Positions 7,024-15,079 of a DNA stretch of 52,822 nucleotides are shown here, in pieces. The notes under the pieces were generated by a model that saw only the letters and a program-made list of their open reading frames with translations, had not been told where the DNA came from and made no database searches. Each line of letters starts with the position of its first letter. Within the stretch, counting starts at the first letter, position 1. The translations under genes and the position numbers were made by a program. Where the stretch lies: contig JAFAKB010000047.1 of assembly GCA_019235885.1 (NCBI GenBank), positions 1 through 52,822 on the forward strand, given 5' to 3'. The stretch comes from Candidatus Eremiobacterota bacterium (lineage in GTDB: Bacteria; Vulcanimicrobiota; Vulcanimicrobiia; Vulcanimicrobiales; Vulcanimicrobiaceae).

Positions 7024-7893
7024 CTACTTTGCAACAGAAGGCCGCCCGCGAAGCCCGAACGCAAGTCGGTGAAAACGGAGCGCTGAAACGGCGCCCGACG
7101 CCGGCGTTCGGCCGTGCAGCCAACGCCGATCGTCCATCAGATAACCCTCGCCGCGGTGGAGGGCGATCGTCTTGACGCGTTCCTGCAGCGCATCATTCAG
7201 ATCATCATGCCATCGGCGCTGCTCGGAATGGAGAAGCCAGTACAGTTTTTCAAACGAGTCGCGTGCAACCGGCGCGGTCATCAAAGCCGTAACGTCACCG
7301 GCGACCTTATTCGGGATCGTATCGATCGATCGGATCGCCTGGAGCAGATCGCGACGAGAAAGAAAGAGCGACGCTCCGGTTCCGTCGTCAGGAACGTCGT
7401 CAAAGATCAACCAAATCCGCGTCGTTATAAAAAGGTCGGCGTGGAGCTTGAATCCTGAGTCCTTTCGCCGTGCGGCAACCGGGGAATACAGTGCAGCTCG
7501 TTCATCTCCCGCCAACGTGATGACGGCCTCTCGAAGCAGGCCGAATACGGCACGCATCTGCCTGTCATCGCAGGGCAGGGACAACATGCCTCGGAAAAAG
7601 CAGAGATTACTTGGGTCGGAGCGGCCGGGTAGGCGAGCCGCGAAGGCCAAGAGCTTCGCGCGCAAGTCATTCGGCACAGCTTCGATGGACGAGGAATACG
7701 AGGCGGCATACGGCTCGCAACCGCGAACTTCAGTCACGAAGACCCTGCGCTTCAATACACCCGCACGGTGCAACTGGGCCACGAAGTCGTGAAACGCTTC
7801 CGACCATGTCAGCCAAGGAGCAGCTCGAGCAAGAGCGTTGCCGCGAAGCCGGCGGGGGATGGAGGCAGCCCGAAAAATGTGGTTTTTCTTCAA
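7024..7893 (-). CDS. Putative Fe(II)/2-oxoglutarate-dependent oxygenase (TauD-like)
   Basis: 289 residues from the TTG at 7893, which overlaps the upstream stop as TTGA. The HxD iron motif is His151-Ala-Asp153 (KLHADLFI) and the distal ligand is His260 in RRWLHGR; Arg262 or Arg273 (ALRFHR) would bind 2-oxoglutarate. Spacing and the 'LHGR' context match TauD/clavaminate-synthase-type oxygenases. Substrate unknown. It is translationally coupled to the membrane-TPR gene 7890-9212, so the two probably act together. The start at 7992 is rejected because it would overlap that gene by about 100 bp. GC is moderate compared with core genes. Confidence 0.65.
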   Translation of the reverse strand: MKKNHIFRAASIPRRLRGNALARAAPWLTWSEAFHDFVAQLHRAGVLKRRVFVTEVRGCEPYAASYSSSIEAVPNDLRAKLLAFAARLPGRSDPSNLCFFRGMLSLPCDDRQMRAVFGLLREAVITLAGDERAALYSPVAARRKDSGFKLHADLFITTRIWLIFDDVPDDGTGASLFLSRRDLLQAIRSIDTIPNKVAGDVTALMTAPVARDSFEKLYWLLHSEQRRWHDDLNDALQERVKTIALHRGEGYLMDDRRWLHGRTPASGAVSALRFHRLAFGLRGRPSVAK

Positions 7894-9212
7894 CGCTGTG
7901 TCGGCTTTTGCGCCGGCGTCGCATTCTTCCAAACTAGAGCCGTGAAATCGGGGTCGTCTATAAGGGCCTCGAGGTCGGTGTCGTCCTTCCACTTGTTGGG
8001 ATAGTTCGGATCGGAGACTCTTCGGAGCGCTTCGACAATGGAAGGATCGAGGTCAAGGGCCTGGCGCGTGTATTCGAGCACTTTGGCACGCGCGCGCTCG
8101 ATGTCTTCCGGATCTGAATTATCGCGCTTTTTCAGGTAGCCGTACTTTTGCCCATACGCACAAGCCGCATTGAAGTAAATCTTTGCCTGCTTGGGAAGCG
8201 GCGACGCGATGAGCCGCTCGGCGGCATGGATGGCTTTCGTGAAACCGTCCGGCTGCGGCAAGTACAGGTACGCCATGACCAGGCTGCCCTGCAGGCGAGA
8301 GACGAGTTCCGGTTCTTTTGTCGGATCGGCCAGCCTGAGGCCTTTGTCAATCTGCTCGATAACGGGTTCCGGCGCCGCACCGTCATTGAACAGCGCGATC
8401 GCGTAGTCGAGACGAAGGCTAGGATCGTCAGGTTCAAGTTTTAGGGCTTTTTCAAAACCCTTGATCGCATCTTTCCATGCGCTTGGGAGCGATGCGCCTC
8501 GGATCGATTGAGCGCGCGCCCAGGCCACGATATCATTGAGATTACTAAGCTTCCGAAGCGGAACTTTCGCGATGTCTGATGCGGTCGACGCTGCCGCCTC
8601 GGTAACCCCCCGGTTCGGATATTGCAACGATGCCTGCGGATTGTAGACCGCAACACGGGCGGCGTAGGTAATGAGCGCTGCGTGCTCCTCTGCCTTCCGA
8701 ATTCCTTGGTTCAGAAAGAGACGGGTCGATAGGTACATTGCCAGAAAGCCGAGGATCGGAAAGAATAGGATCATCGCGTAGGCGAGCCCCTTGACCGCCT
8801 CGCCGTTGCCCAACGACGCTGCGATGATCGTGGACAAGGAGAGAATCTTCGGCGGAATGTTCTGAAGCTCGACGAGCGTCAGGCCGACGATGATCTTGGT
8901 CAACCAGTCCGCGATCTGCGCTAGGCCCGTGTTCGGCAAGTATTTGAGGGACGACGTCGTGCCGCCGGCCGCGGCCGCCTCGCTCTCGACGACCCATGTA
9001 ACGCTGAACAGGAAGCCGATGAATACGCCCACCGCATAGAGCGAGAGCGACCAAAGAAGGCCGACCCATGCTAGCCTTCCGGTTTCGAAACCGACGGCGA
9101 AAAAGCCGACTACGGTAATACCGATTCCGACGAGGAGGACGCGCAACGTATAGTCGCGGTCTTGATCCTGATTCTGCGGATCAAAATCATTGGCTACCAC
9201 TTCCGTATACAT
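7890..9212 (-). CDS. Membrane protein with C-terminal TPR-like region and DWLTK signature
   Basis: 440 residues. The N-terminal half has membrane helices at roughly residues 25-45, 50-70 and 150-172. Between them lies NTGLAQIADWLTKIIVGLTL, resembling the 'NTNLEQISDWLTK' stretch that recurs in membrane proteins of accessory and conflict systems (from memory, including pYEATS-domain proteins). The C-terminal half is helical and TPR-like: KDAIKGFEKALKLEPDDPSL, then AKIYFNAACAYGQKYG and EYTRQALDLDPSIVEAL. ATG 9212 has GAGAGG 8 nt upstream, better placed than GTG 9221. Its stop overlaps the oxygenase start. A membrane sensor or scaffold is the likely role. Confidence 0.6.
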   Translation of the reverse strand: MYTEVVANDFDPQNQDQDRDYTLRVLLVGIGITVVGFFAVGFETGRLAWVGLLWSLSLYAVGVFIGFLFSVTWVVESEAAAAGGTTSSLKYLPNTGLAQIADWLTKIIVGLTLVELQNIPPKILSLSTIIAASLGNGEAVKGLAYAMILFFPILGFLAMYLSTRLFLNQGIRKAEEHAALITYAARVAVYNPQASLQYPNRGVTEAAASTASDIAKVPLRKLSNLNDIVAWARAQSIRGASLPSAWKDAIKGFEKALKLEPDDPSLRLDYAIALFNDGAAPEPVIEQIDKGLRLADPTKEPELVSRLQGSLVMAYLYLPQPDGFTKAIHAAERLIASPLPKQAKIYFNAACAYGQKYGYLKKRDNSDPEDIERARAKVLEYTRQALDLDPSIVEALRRVSDPNYPNKWKDDTDLEALIDDPDFTALVWKNATPAQKPTQR

Positions 9213-9300
9213 CCGAACCACCTCTCCGCGGTTGCCTACGAAGAAGCTTCGATTCGGGCCACTGGTGCTCCTTCGCTAGGATAGCCAGTCTGGGCCAGCG

Positions 9301-10068
9301 CTACGTCCGCAGCTTGTAACCGACCGCCGTCATCCGCAGCGCCACGCCGAACGCCGCCACGGCCAGCACCGCAACGACGGCCAGCGACACCGCCAGCGGC
9401 AGGTCGCCGCGGCCGATGTAGCTGTACCGGAAGGCGTCGATCATGTAGAACATCGGGTTGCCGTACAGCACGTGCTGCACCACCGGCGGCACGAGCTGCG
9501 CCGGCGTGAAGACGCCGCCGACGAATACCAGCGGCGTGATGAAGAACGTCGTGAGCACCGCGATGTGGTCGAACTTCTCGGCCAGCAGCCCGAAGATGAT
9601 CCCCAGCGAAGAGAACAGCACCGCGACCAGCACGATCGTCAGCAGGTAGAGCCACCAAATCGTCGGCGTCGTGTGCACGAACACCATCCCGAGCACGGTG
9701 ATCAGCAGCGCGATGAAGATCGCCCGCACCGCCCCCGAGACGACGTACCCCAGCGTGATCTCGATCGCCGAGAGCGGCGCGATCAGCAGCTCCTGAATCG
9801 AGTTCATGAACCGCCCTTGAAAGACCGACGATGAGCTCTCGCTGTAGGTCTGGTCGATCACCTGCAGCATGATGAGCCCGGGGATCAGGAACTGCGCGTA
9901 CGGCACGCCTTGCACGTCCTTGATCCGGCTGCCCAGCGCGAGCCCGAACACGAACACGTACAGCAGCGTCTGGATCACCGGCGGCCAGATCACCTGGTTG
10001 ATGATCGAGAACGTCCGGACCATCTCGCGCTTGACGAGGGTCTGAAAGCCGACCGCGTTCGCGATCAT
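9301..10068 (-). CDS. ABC-2 type exporter permease
   Basis: 255 residues with six predicted membrane helices and the ABC-2 pattern: N-terminal FQTLVKREMVRTFSIINQVI, then PGLIMLQVI, FQGRFMNSIQELLIAPLS and a conserved FGLLAEKFDHIAVLTTFF with TPLVFVGGVF. It pairs with the ATPase 10065-10784, whose stop it overlaps (ATGA), forming a NodI/NodJ- or DrrAB-like exporter of unknown cargo. ATG 10068 is chosen over the much longer upstream ORF, whose N-terminus is the Arg/Ala-rich shadow of the ATPase gene. No gene lies in 9213-9300. Confidence 0.9.
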   Translation of the reverse strand: MIANAVGFQTLVKREMVRTFSIINQVIWPPVIQTLLYVFVFGLALGSRIKDVQGVPYAQFLIPGLIMLQVIDQTYSESSSSVFQGRFMNSIQELLIAPLSAIEITLGYVVSGAVRAIFIALLITVLGMVFVHTTPTIWWLYLLTIVLVAVLFSSLGIIFGLLAEKFDHIAVLTTFFITPLVFVGGVFTPAQLVPPVVQHVLYGNPMFYMIDAFRYSYIGRGDLPLAVSLAVVAVLAVAAFGVALRMTAVGYKLRT

Positions 10069-10784
10069 CGCCGCGTCAGCTCCAGGAAGACGTCCTGCAG
10101 CGAGCCGTCTCCGACGAGCTGCTGCGTGCGCTCCAGCGCCACCAGCTTCCCGGCCTGAATGATCCCGATCCGGTCGCACAGCTCTTCTGCCTCTTCGAGG
10201 TAGTGCGTCGTCAGGATGATCGTCGTCCCGTTGGTGTTCAGCTCGCGCAGCAGCGACCACAGCTCCAGCCGCAGCTCGACGTCGACGCCGGCGGTCGGCT
10301 CGTCGAGGATGACCAGCCGCGGCTCGTGGATCAGCGCCCGCGCCAGCGTGAGCCGCCGCTTCATCCCGCCGGAGAGCTTGATGTACGGCTGCTTCGCCTT
10401 CGAAGCGAGATCGAAGCGCTCGAGCAGCATGTCGGCGCGCCGCGCGACCGCCTGCCCGCAAATCCCGTAGTAGCCGGCCTGGTAGATCAGCACGTCGCGA
10501 ATGTTGAGATAGCGATCGAAGTTGTATTCCTGCGGCGCGAGGCCGACCTGACGCCGCGCGGTGCGCCAGTCGCGTACCACGTCGTGTCCGAACAGCGAGA
10601 TCGAGCCGCTGGTGATGTTTGCCAAGCCGACGATCGCGTTGATCGTCGTCGTCTTGCCCGCGCCGTTCGGCCCGAGCAGCCCGAAGAACTCGCCCTCCGG
10701 CACCTCGAACGAGATGCCGTCGACGGCGGTGAACTCTCCGTAGCGCTTGACGAGCCGTTCGATCCGCAGCGCCGTCGCGCTCAC
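10065..10784 (-). CDS. ABC exporter ATP-binding protein
   Basis: 239 residues. Walker A GPNGAGKTT, Q-loop in VGLAPQEYNFD, signature LSGGMKRRL, Walker B LVILDEPTAG and switch His in TTHYLEEAEELCD are all intact. It energises the permease encoded next (9301-10068). The GTG start at 10784 overlaps the phosphoesterase stop (GTGA) and its own stop overlaps the permease ATG, so the three genes 9301-11518 form a tightly coupled operon. The DrrA/NodI-like sequence suggests drug, lipid or polysaccharide export; cargo cannot be told. Confidence 0.92.
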   Translation of the reverse strand: MSATALRIERLVKRYGEFTAVDGISFEVPEGEFFGLLGPNGAGKTTTINAIVGLANITSGSISLFGHDVVRDWRTARRQVGLAPQEYNFDRYLNIRDVLIYQAGYYGICGQAVARRADMLLERFDLASKAKQPYIKLSGGMKRRLTLARALIHEPRLVILDEPTAGVDVELRLELWSLLRELNTNGTTIILTTHYLEEAEELCDRIGIIQAGKLVALERTQQLVGDGSLQDVFLELTRR

Positions 10785-11518
10785 GGAATCACCGCGCCCG
10801 GCGGACCGAGCTTGGGATAGCGATGGCGCCGCAGCGTCTGCACGTGCTTCGCGAGGTCGGGGATGCCGCTCTTGCGCAGCTGTTTCACAACCTTCTCGAC
10901 GTCGAACGGCACGCGCCGCGACTGCACTTCCCAGCCGCCGGAGCGCCAGGTGAGGATCGCGTAGTGCGCGTTCGGGTCGCCGTCTTTCGGCAGCCCGGCC
11001 GAAGCGACGTTGATCAGCGTGCGCCCGCGCCAGACCCGCACGTACGAGAGGTGCAGGTGACCGAACGCGACCGTCCGCTGCGTGACGCCGTCGAAGAAGT
11101 GCTCCAGCGTGTCGTCGTACGCGTCGGGCCACACGTGCTCGTCGTCGCTGAGCGGGTTCGCGTGGCACACGAGCAGACCGTCCTCGCCCTCGCCGAACGC
11201 GAGCGTCTTCGGCAGCCCGGCGAGCCGGCGCGTCCAGCCCTCGCCGATCTCTTTGCGCGCCCACGCGACGCCGCGCGCGTCCTCCGGATCGAGCTGCGCG
11301 AGCTCGCCTTCGCCGATCATGCGATCCGTGTTCCCGCGCAGGCAGCGCGCGCCGATCGCGCTCAAGCGCTCGAGCACCTTCTTCGGCTTCGGCCCGTCCA
11401 GACACAGGTCGCCGGCCGCGACGACGATGTCGGCGCCGCCGCGCGAGGCGAGGTCGTCGAGACAGCAATCGAGCGCGTGCGCGTTGCCGTGAATGTCCGA
11501 AAGGATCGCTAGTCGCAT
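10781..11518 (-). CDS. Metallophosphoesterase (YfcE/MJ0936-type)
   Basis: 245 residues with the full calcineurin-like set: DIHGN near the N-terminus, GDLCLDGP, GNTD, CHANP and GHLHLSY. These bind the two metal ions of a phosphodiesterase/phosphatase; family members hydrolyse phosphodiesters such as bis-pNPP in vitro. Start ATG 11518 places DIHGN at the expected position. It is the first gene of the operon with the ABC exporter, overlapping the ATPase start by 4 nt. Why a phosphoesterase is coupled to an exporter is unclear; it could act on the cargo or on a signalling nucleotide. Confidence 0.85.
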   Translation of the reverse strand: MRLAILSDIHGNAHALDCCLDDLASRGGADIVVAAGDLCLDGPKPKKVLERLSAIGARCLRGNTDRMIGEGELAQLDPEDARGVAWARKEIGEGWTRRLAGLPKTLAFGEGEDGLLVCHANPLSDDEHVWPDAYDDTLEHFFDGVTQRTVAFGHLHLSYVRVWRGRTLINVASAGLPKDGDPNAHYAILTWRSGGWEVQSRRVPFDVEKVVKQLRKSGIPDLAKHVQTLRRHRYPKLGPPGAVIP

Positions 11519-11546
11519 CTGCCGTTCGCTGTCAACCCGGCCGGGG

Positions 11547-12389
11547 TCAGCCGCGTTTCAGCGCCAGCACGAGCGCGAACGGCCCGAAGCCGGCTTTTCC
11601 GAACTCCCACAAATCGAGCGCTTCGACCGCGATCTTCGCCTTGCGCATGATCGCGATAGACTCGCGAAAGCGCAGGTTCGCCACCACCCGCCGTTCGCCG
11701 AGCGCCACGACGCCCGCCGCCAGCTCCTCCCCGCGCGGCAGCTCCACGACGCGCAGTCCGCTCGCCGCGACGAGATCGACCTTGTCGGGCGCGGCGATGA
11801 CCGTGTCCTCGCCGGCCAGCGAGAACACCGACCGCAGCCGCGGCACGTCGGCGGCGATCGCCAGCTCGACGACGCGGTAGTTCTGCTGCGTGACGATCGC
11901 TTCGAGCTGCTTGCGGCCCAGCTCGTTCGAGCGGTGCCGAAACGCCACGCCCGGCCGCGGAACGCCGACGAAGACGCGGTCCTGCGCGAGCGCGACGTCG
12001 GTCGCGTCGAGCAGTCCCGGCGCTTCGATCCGCCCGACGATCGGAATCCCGCGCTCGTCGAGGTGCTTTTCAACCGCGAGCACTTCGGCGCGGCGCTCGA
12101 TCTGCGAAGGCCGCGCGATCACCGCACCGTGCGGCAGCATCAGCGCGCAGTCCGCGACCAGCGACTCGGTCGGCGCCTCGCTGACCGGGCGGATCTCGTG
12201 CACCGTGACGCCCAGCGAGCGCAGCCGCGCGACCAGCACGTCGTGCTGCTCCTGCGCGCGGTCGGCGATCGGCGCGGGCTCGCCCTTGATCGGTGGCAAG
12301 CGGTCGACGGCGGCCGATGGCCGCAGCACGACGGCGCCGGCGAGGGCGCCGGCGTCAGTGGTCACGTACGGGGTGGCATAGGACTTCAC
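11547..12389 (-). CDS. Arginine-deiminase/DDAH-fold protein, apparently lacking catalytic residues
   Basis: About 280 residues from the GTG at 12389, which has GAAGG 8 nt upstream; an in-frame GTG at 12395 is the alternative. The order of blocks matches dimethylarginine dimethylaminohydrolase-like proteins: DCALMLPHGAVIARP, RIEAPGLLDATDVALAQDRV, FRHRSNELGRKQL, then the C-terminal FGKAGFGPFALVLAL. In active relatives the EGGD motif, a His in 'LHLK' and a Cys in the final 'GGGxxC' block do the chemistry. Here the corresponding positions read LLDATD, VPRLRS and GFGPFAL, with no Cys or His. It may be a non-enzymatic relative. It diverges from the symporter pair. Confidence 0.65.
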   Translation of the reverse strand: MKSYATPYVTTDAGALAGAVVLRPSAAVDRLPPIKGEPAPIADRAQEQHDVLVARLRSLGVTVHEIRPVSEAPTESLVADCALMLPHGAVIARPSQIERRAEVLAVEKHLDERGIPIVGRIEAPGLLDATDVALAQDRVFVGVPRPGVAFRHRSNELGRKQLEAIVTQQNYRVVELAIAADVPRLRSVFSLAGEDTVIAAPDKVDLVAASGLRVVELPRGEELAAGVVALGERRVVANLRFRESIAIMRKAKIAVEALDLWEFGKAGFGPFALVLALKRG

Positions 12390-12453
12390 GCTCACGACCT
12401 TCGCGGGTTCGCCGGACGATGACCGGCCTCCTGAGGCGGGAACAGAGCAACCG

Positions 12454-12642
12454 ATGCCGACTCGCCCGCTCGCCGTCCTGTGCGCCTTGATCCCCACGCT
12501 TGCCCTCACCGTCGGGGTCGTGCTCGCGAACCGCCTCGAGCCGCGGATTCTCGGGCTCCCGTTCGTGTTGGCCTGGATCGTCGCATGGGTGCTGATCACG
12601 CCGGCGTTCATGTGGATCGCCTACCGGAGCGCGCGCACGTGA
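12454..12642 (+). CDS. DUF3311-type small membrane subunit
   Basis: 62 residues with two membrane helices (LIPTLALTVGVVLA and LPFVLAWIVAWVLITPAFM). DUF3311 proteins of this size typically precede a sodium:solute symporter gene, and here the stop overlaps the symporter start as GTGA, so the two are coupled. Probably an accessory or stability subunit of the transporter. The 64-bp divergent gap from the deiminase-fold gene must hold both promoters. Confidence 0.75.
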   Translation: MPTRPLAVLCALIPTLALTVGVVLANRLEPRILGLPFVLAWIVAWVLITPAFMWIAYRSART

Positions 12643-14072
12643 ACGCCGCCGTGGCGCTCGGCATCGTCGCCGCCGTCGTGCTCGGAACGATCCTGATCGG
12701 CTTGCGCGGCGTGCGCGGCGTGGCGATGGATCCGCAGGAATACATCGTCGGCGGGCGCCGCTTCGGCGCGCTGCTGCTGTGGCTGCTGCTCGCCGGCGAA
12801 ATCTACACGACGTTCACGTTTCTCGGCGCAGCGGGCTGGGCGTACGGCAAAGGCGCGCCGGCGTACTACATCCTCTGCTACGGCACGCTCGCGTACGTCA
12901 TCTCGTTCTTCCTGGCGCCGCCGATCCACCGCATCGCGCGCGAGCGCGGCTATCTCACCGGGCCGGACTTCTTCACCGACCGCTACGGCAGCCGCGCGCT
13001 CGGCGCGCTCGTCGCGCTGCTCGGCTTCGTGATGCTCGTCCCGTACGTGACGCTGCAGCTCACCGGGCTGCAGATCCTGGTGCAGATCGCCGGCTACGGC
13101 TCGATCAACCCGCTCGGCGCCGTCGCGGTCGGCTTCTTCCTCGTCGCCGCGTTCACGTACATCGCCGGTTTGCGCGGCGCGGCGTGGGCGAGCGTGGTGA
13201 AGGACGCGCTCGTGCTGCTCGGCGTGCTGTTCGCCGGGCTCGTGCTCCCGGCGCACTTCTTCGGCTCGCCGGCCGGCGCGCTCGACGCGGTGCTGCGCGA
13301 TCATCCGAACTGGCTCACCATCGCCGGGCCCGCGGCGCCGAACGGCATCACCTGGGTCGTCACGACGACCGTCCTCACCGCTTGCGGCTTCTTCATGTGG
13401 CCGCAGTCGATGGCGGCGATCTACAGCGCGCGCGACGAGGACACGCTGCGCCGCAACGCCGTCTTTCTGCCCTTCTACCAGGTGATGCTGTTGCTGGTGT
13501 TCTTCGCCGGCTTCACCGCGCTCGAAGTCATGCCGGGACTCAAAGGCGGCGATGCGGACAAGTCGTTCATGCTCGTCGTGCAGAAGTTCTATCCGGCCTG
13601 GGTCGTCGGCGCGATCGCGGCTGCCGGCGCGCTGGCCGCGCTCGTCCCCGCCGCGGTGCAGCTGCTGGCCGCCGCCAGCATCGTCGCGAAGAACGTCTTC
13701 GCCGACAACGGCGTCGCGCGCGATCCCGCGGCACAAACGCGCACGACACGCATACTGGTGCTCGTCGTCGCGTTGCTCGCGTTCGGCTTCTGGGCGCTCG
13801 CGAAGACGTCGCTCGTCGGCCTGCTGTTGATCGGCTACAACGGAATCACGCAGCTTTTCCCCGGCGTCGTCCTCGGCGTCACGGCCCACCGCCCGCCCGC
13901 ACTCGCCGTCGCCGCCGGCATCATCGCCGGCATCCTCGTGCTGATCTACTTCGCCCTCACCTCGCAAAGCCAACTCGCCGGCATCAACACCGGCCTGATC
14001 GCCCTCGCCGCCAACGCGCTGGTGCTGGCTGTCTCGGCGCCGCTTCTTCGAGGCACTAGAACCTCGACTTGA
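12639..14072 (+). CDS. Sodium:solute symporter (SSS family)
   Basis: 477 residues from GTG 12639 with about 13 hydrophobic segments. SSS features are the N-terminal EYIVGGRRFG followed by LLLWLLLAGEIYTTFTFLGA, the GYLTGPDFFTDRYGSR loop between helices 2 and 3, and KNVFADNG near the last conserved core helix. Paired with the DUF3311 subunit. The substrate is likely a small carboxylate, amino acid or related solute, but specificity cannot be read from the sequence. The plus-strand Xre/RES module begins 32 bp downstream. Several long antisense ORFs across this gene are GC-driven shadows. Confidence 0.88.
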   Translation: MNAAVALGIVAAVVLGTILIGLRGVRGVAMDPQEYIVGGRRFGALLLWLLLAGEIYTTFTFLGAAGWAYGKGAPAYYILCYGTLAYVISFFLAPPIHRIARERGYLTGPDFFTDRYGSRALGALVALLGFVMLVPYVTLQLTGLQILVQIAGYGSINPLGAVAVGFFLVAAFTYIAGLRGAAWASVVKDALVLLGVLFAGLVLPAHFFGSPAGALDAVLRDHPNWLTIAGPAAPNGITWVVTTTVLTACGFFMWPQSMAAIYSARDEDTLRRNAVFLPFYQVMLLLVFFAGFTALEVMPGLKGGDADKSFMLVVQKFYPAWVVGAIAAAGALAALVPAAVQLLAAASIVAKNVFADNGVARDPAAQTRTTRILVLVVALLAFGFWALAKTSLVGLLLIGYNGITQLFPGVVLGVTAHRPPALAVAAGIIAGILVLIYFALTSQSQLAGINTGLIALAANALVLAVSAPLLRGTRTST

Positions 14073-14104
14073 TCCAAGTCGGCGCTCGTGGTAGGATGGG
14101 ACAA

Positions 14105-14608
14105 ATGACCTCGCGCCAAGAGACAAAAGACCAGCCGCGAAAGAGCGGGGCGAGCGAGCCTGTAGCGCAGGTTTTTCGGGCGTTGGAGCGCATGCGCTCC
14201 GGCGTCTCGATGCTCGACATGACCTATCAGCACGAGAAAGACACGCTCGGGTTGGCAAGCTCAATTCGTGCTGGATTGACGCCGGCGTCCTGGTCTGAGC
14301 TTCGCAAGACCGGGTACACGGCGCCCGAGCTAGCAGCGGTGATCGGAGTGAGCGAGAAGACGATCTCGCGCAAGCAAAGCAGTCGAGAGCTGCTCGGCGT
14401 CGCTGAGGGCGATCGCACGATGCGGCTCGCCCAGGTAACGCTCGAAGCGGCGCGCGCCTTCGGCGCTCTCGACAAAGCGATGCGGTGGCTTCGTAAAGCG
14501 AACCGTGTGCTCGGTGGGGAGAGACCGCTTGACCTCATCGCGACGGAACCCGGGACGGCACTCGTACGACGCGTCCTCGGCACGATCGAGTACGGCGGCG
14601 TCGCGTGA
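14105..14608 (+). CDS. Antitoxin of the Xre/MbcA/ParS family
   Basis: 167 residues from ATG 14105 (AGGATGGG upstream). The middle has the HTH-like segment GYTAPELAAVIGVSEKTISR, and the C-terminal toxin-binding part reads FGALDKAMRWLRKANRVLGG with PLDLIATEPGTALVRRVLG, the Xre-MbcA-ParS signature. It neutralises the RES toxin encoded immediately downstream, whose GTG overlaps its stop. By analogy with known modules it represses its own operon. An N-terminal extension of about 55 residues precedes the HTH. Confidence 0.9.
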   Translation: MTSRQETKDQPRKSGASEPVAQVFRALERMRSGVSMLDMTYQHEKDTLGLASSIRAGLTPASWSELRKTGYTAPELAAVIGVSEKTISRKQSSRELLGVAEGDRTMRLAQVTLEAARAFGALDKAMRWLRKANRVLGGERPLDLIATEPGTALVRRVLGTIEYGGVA

Positions 14609-15069
14609 TCCGTGCTTGGCGGCTCACGCGCCGCCTTCACGCAACGCCGCCCCGCAATGCTTTCGCGGGCGTCGGCGCGGAGCGGGTCGGCGGACGGTGG
14701 AATCGTATCGGAACGCGCGCGGCGTACGCGTCCTCGACGCGCTCGCTCGCGGCACTCGAGTACCTGGCGAACGTCGATCCCGACGAACTGCCGGACGATC
14801 TCGTGTTCGTCGGCACGTCGTTTCCCGAAAACGCCGTCGAGTACGGCGAACCGCCGGCTGGTTGGGACGGCTTGGATTCAGCTGTTGCCCGACGTTACGG
14901 TGACGCGTGGCTGCGCTCGCGCGCCACACTCACGTTAAGCGTCCCTTCGGCAATCATCAAAGCCGAGCGCAACTTCATCGTCAATCCCGCGCACGCCAAT
15001 GCGCAGACCCTTGCCATCGATCCGGGCCTCGAAGAATTCGTCTTCGACGCGCGGCTCCTGAAGCGATAG
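14605..15069 (+). CDS. RES-domain toxin
   Basis: 154 residues. RES-domain landmarks: N-terminal WRLTR, GGRWNRIGTRAAYAS with the active-site Arg and Tyr, then SLAALEYLANVD with Glu, and C-terminal ERNFIVNPAHANA. Characterised RES toxins (for example MbcT and ParT) degrade NAD+ or ADP-ribosylate a target using an Arg/Tyr/Glu set. The GTG start shares GTGA with the antitoxin stop, typical of coupled toxin-antitoxin pairs. The gene ends 10 bp from the convergent DoxX gene. It looks intact. Confidence 0.9.
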   Translation: MIRAWRLTRRLHATPPRNAFAGVGAERVGGRWNRIGTRAAYASSTRSLAALEYLANVDPDELPDDLVFVGTSFPENAVEYGEPPAGWDGLDSAVARRYGDAWLRSRATLTLSVPSAIIKAERNFIVNPAHANAQTLAIDPGLEEFVFDARLLKR

Positions 15070-15079
15070 GGGCGCCGCC

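Noticed and set aside
7024-7992. Oxygenase start at 7992
   Set aside because: It would overlap the upstream gene by about 100 bp; the TTGA-coupled TTG at 7893 fits the recurrent overlap pattern.
12621-14264. 547-residue minus-strand ORF antisense to the SSS symporter
   Set aside because: Arg/Glu/Asp-rich composition typical of antisense frames in high-GC genes; the opposite strand encodes a clear membrane protein.
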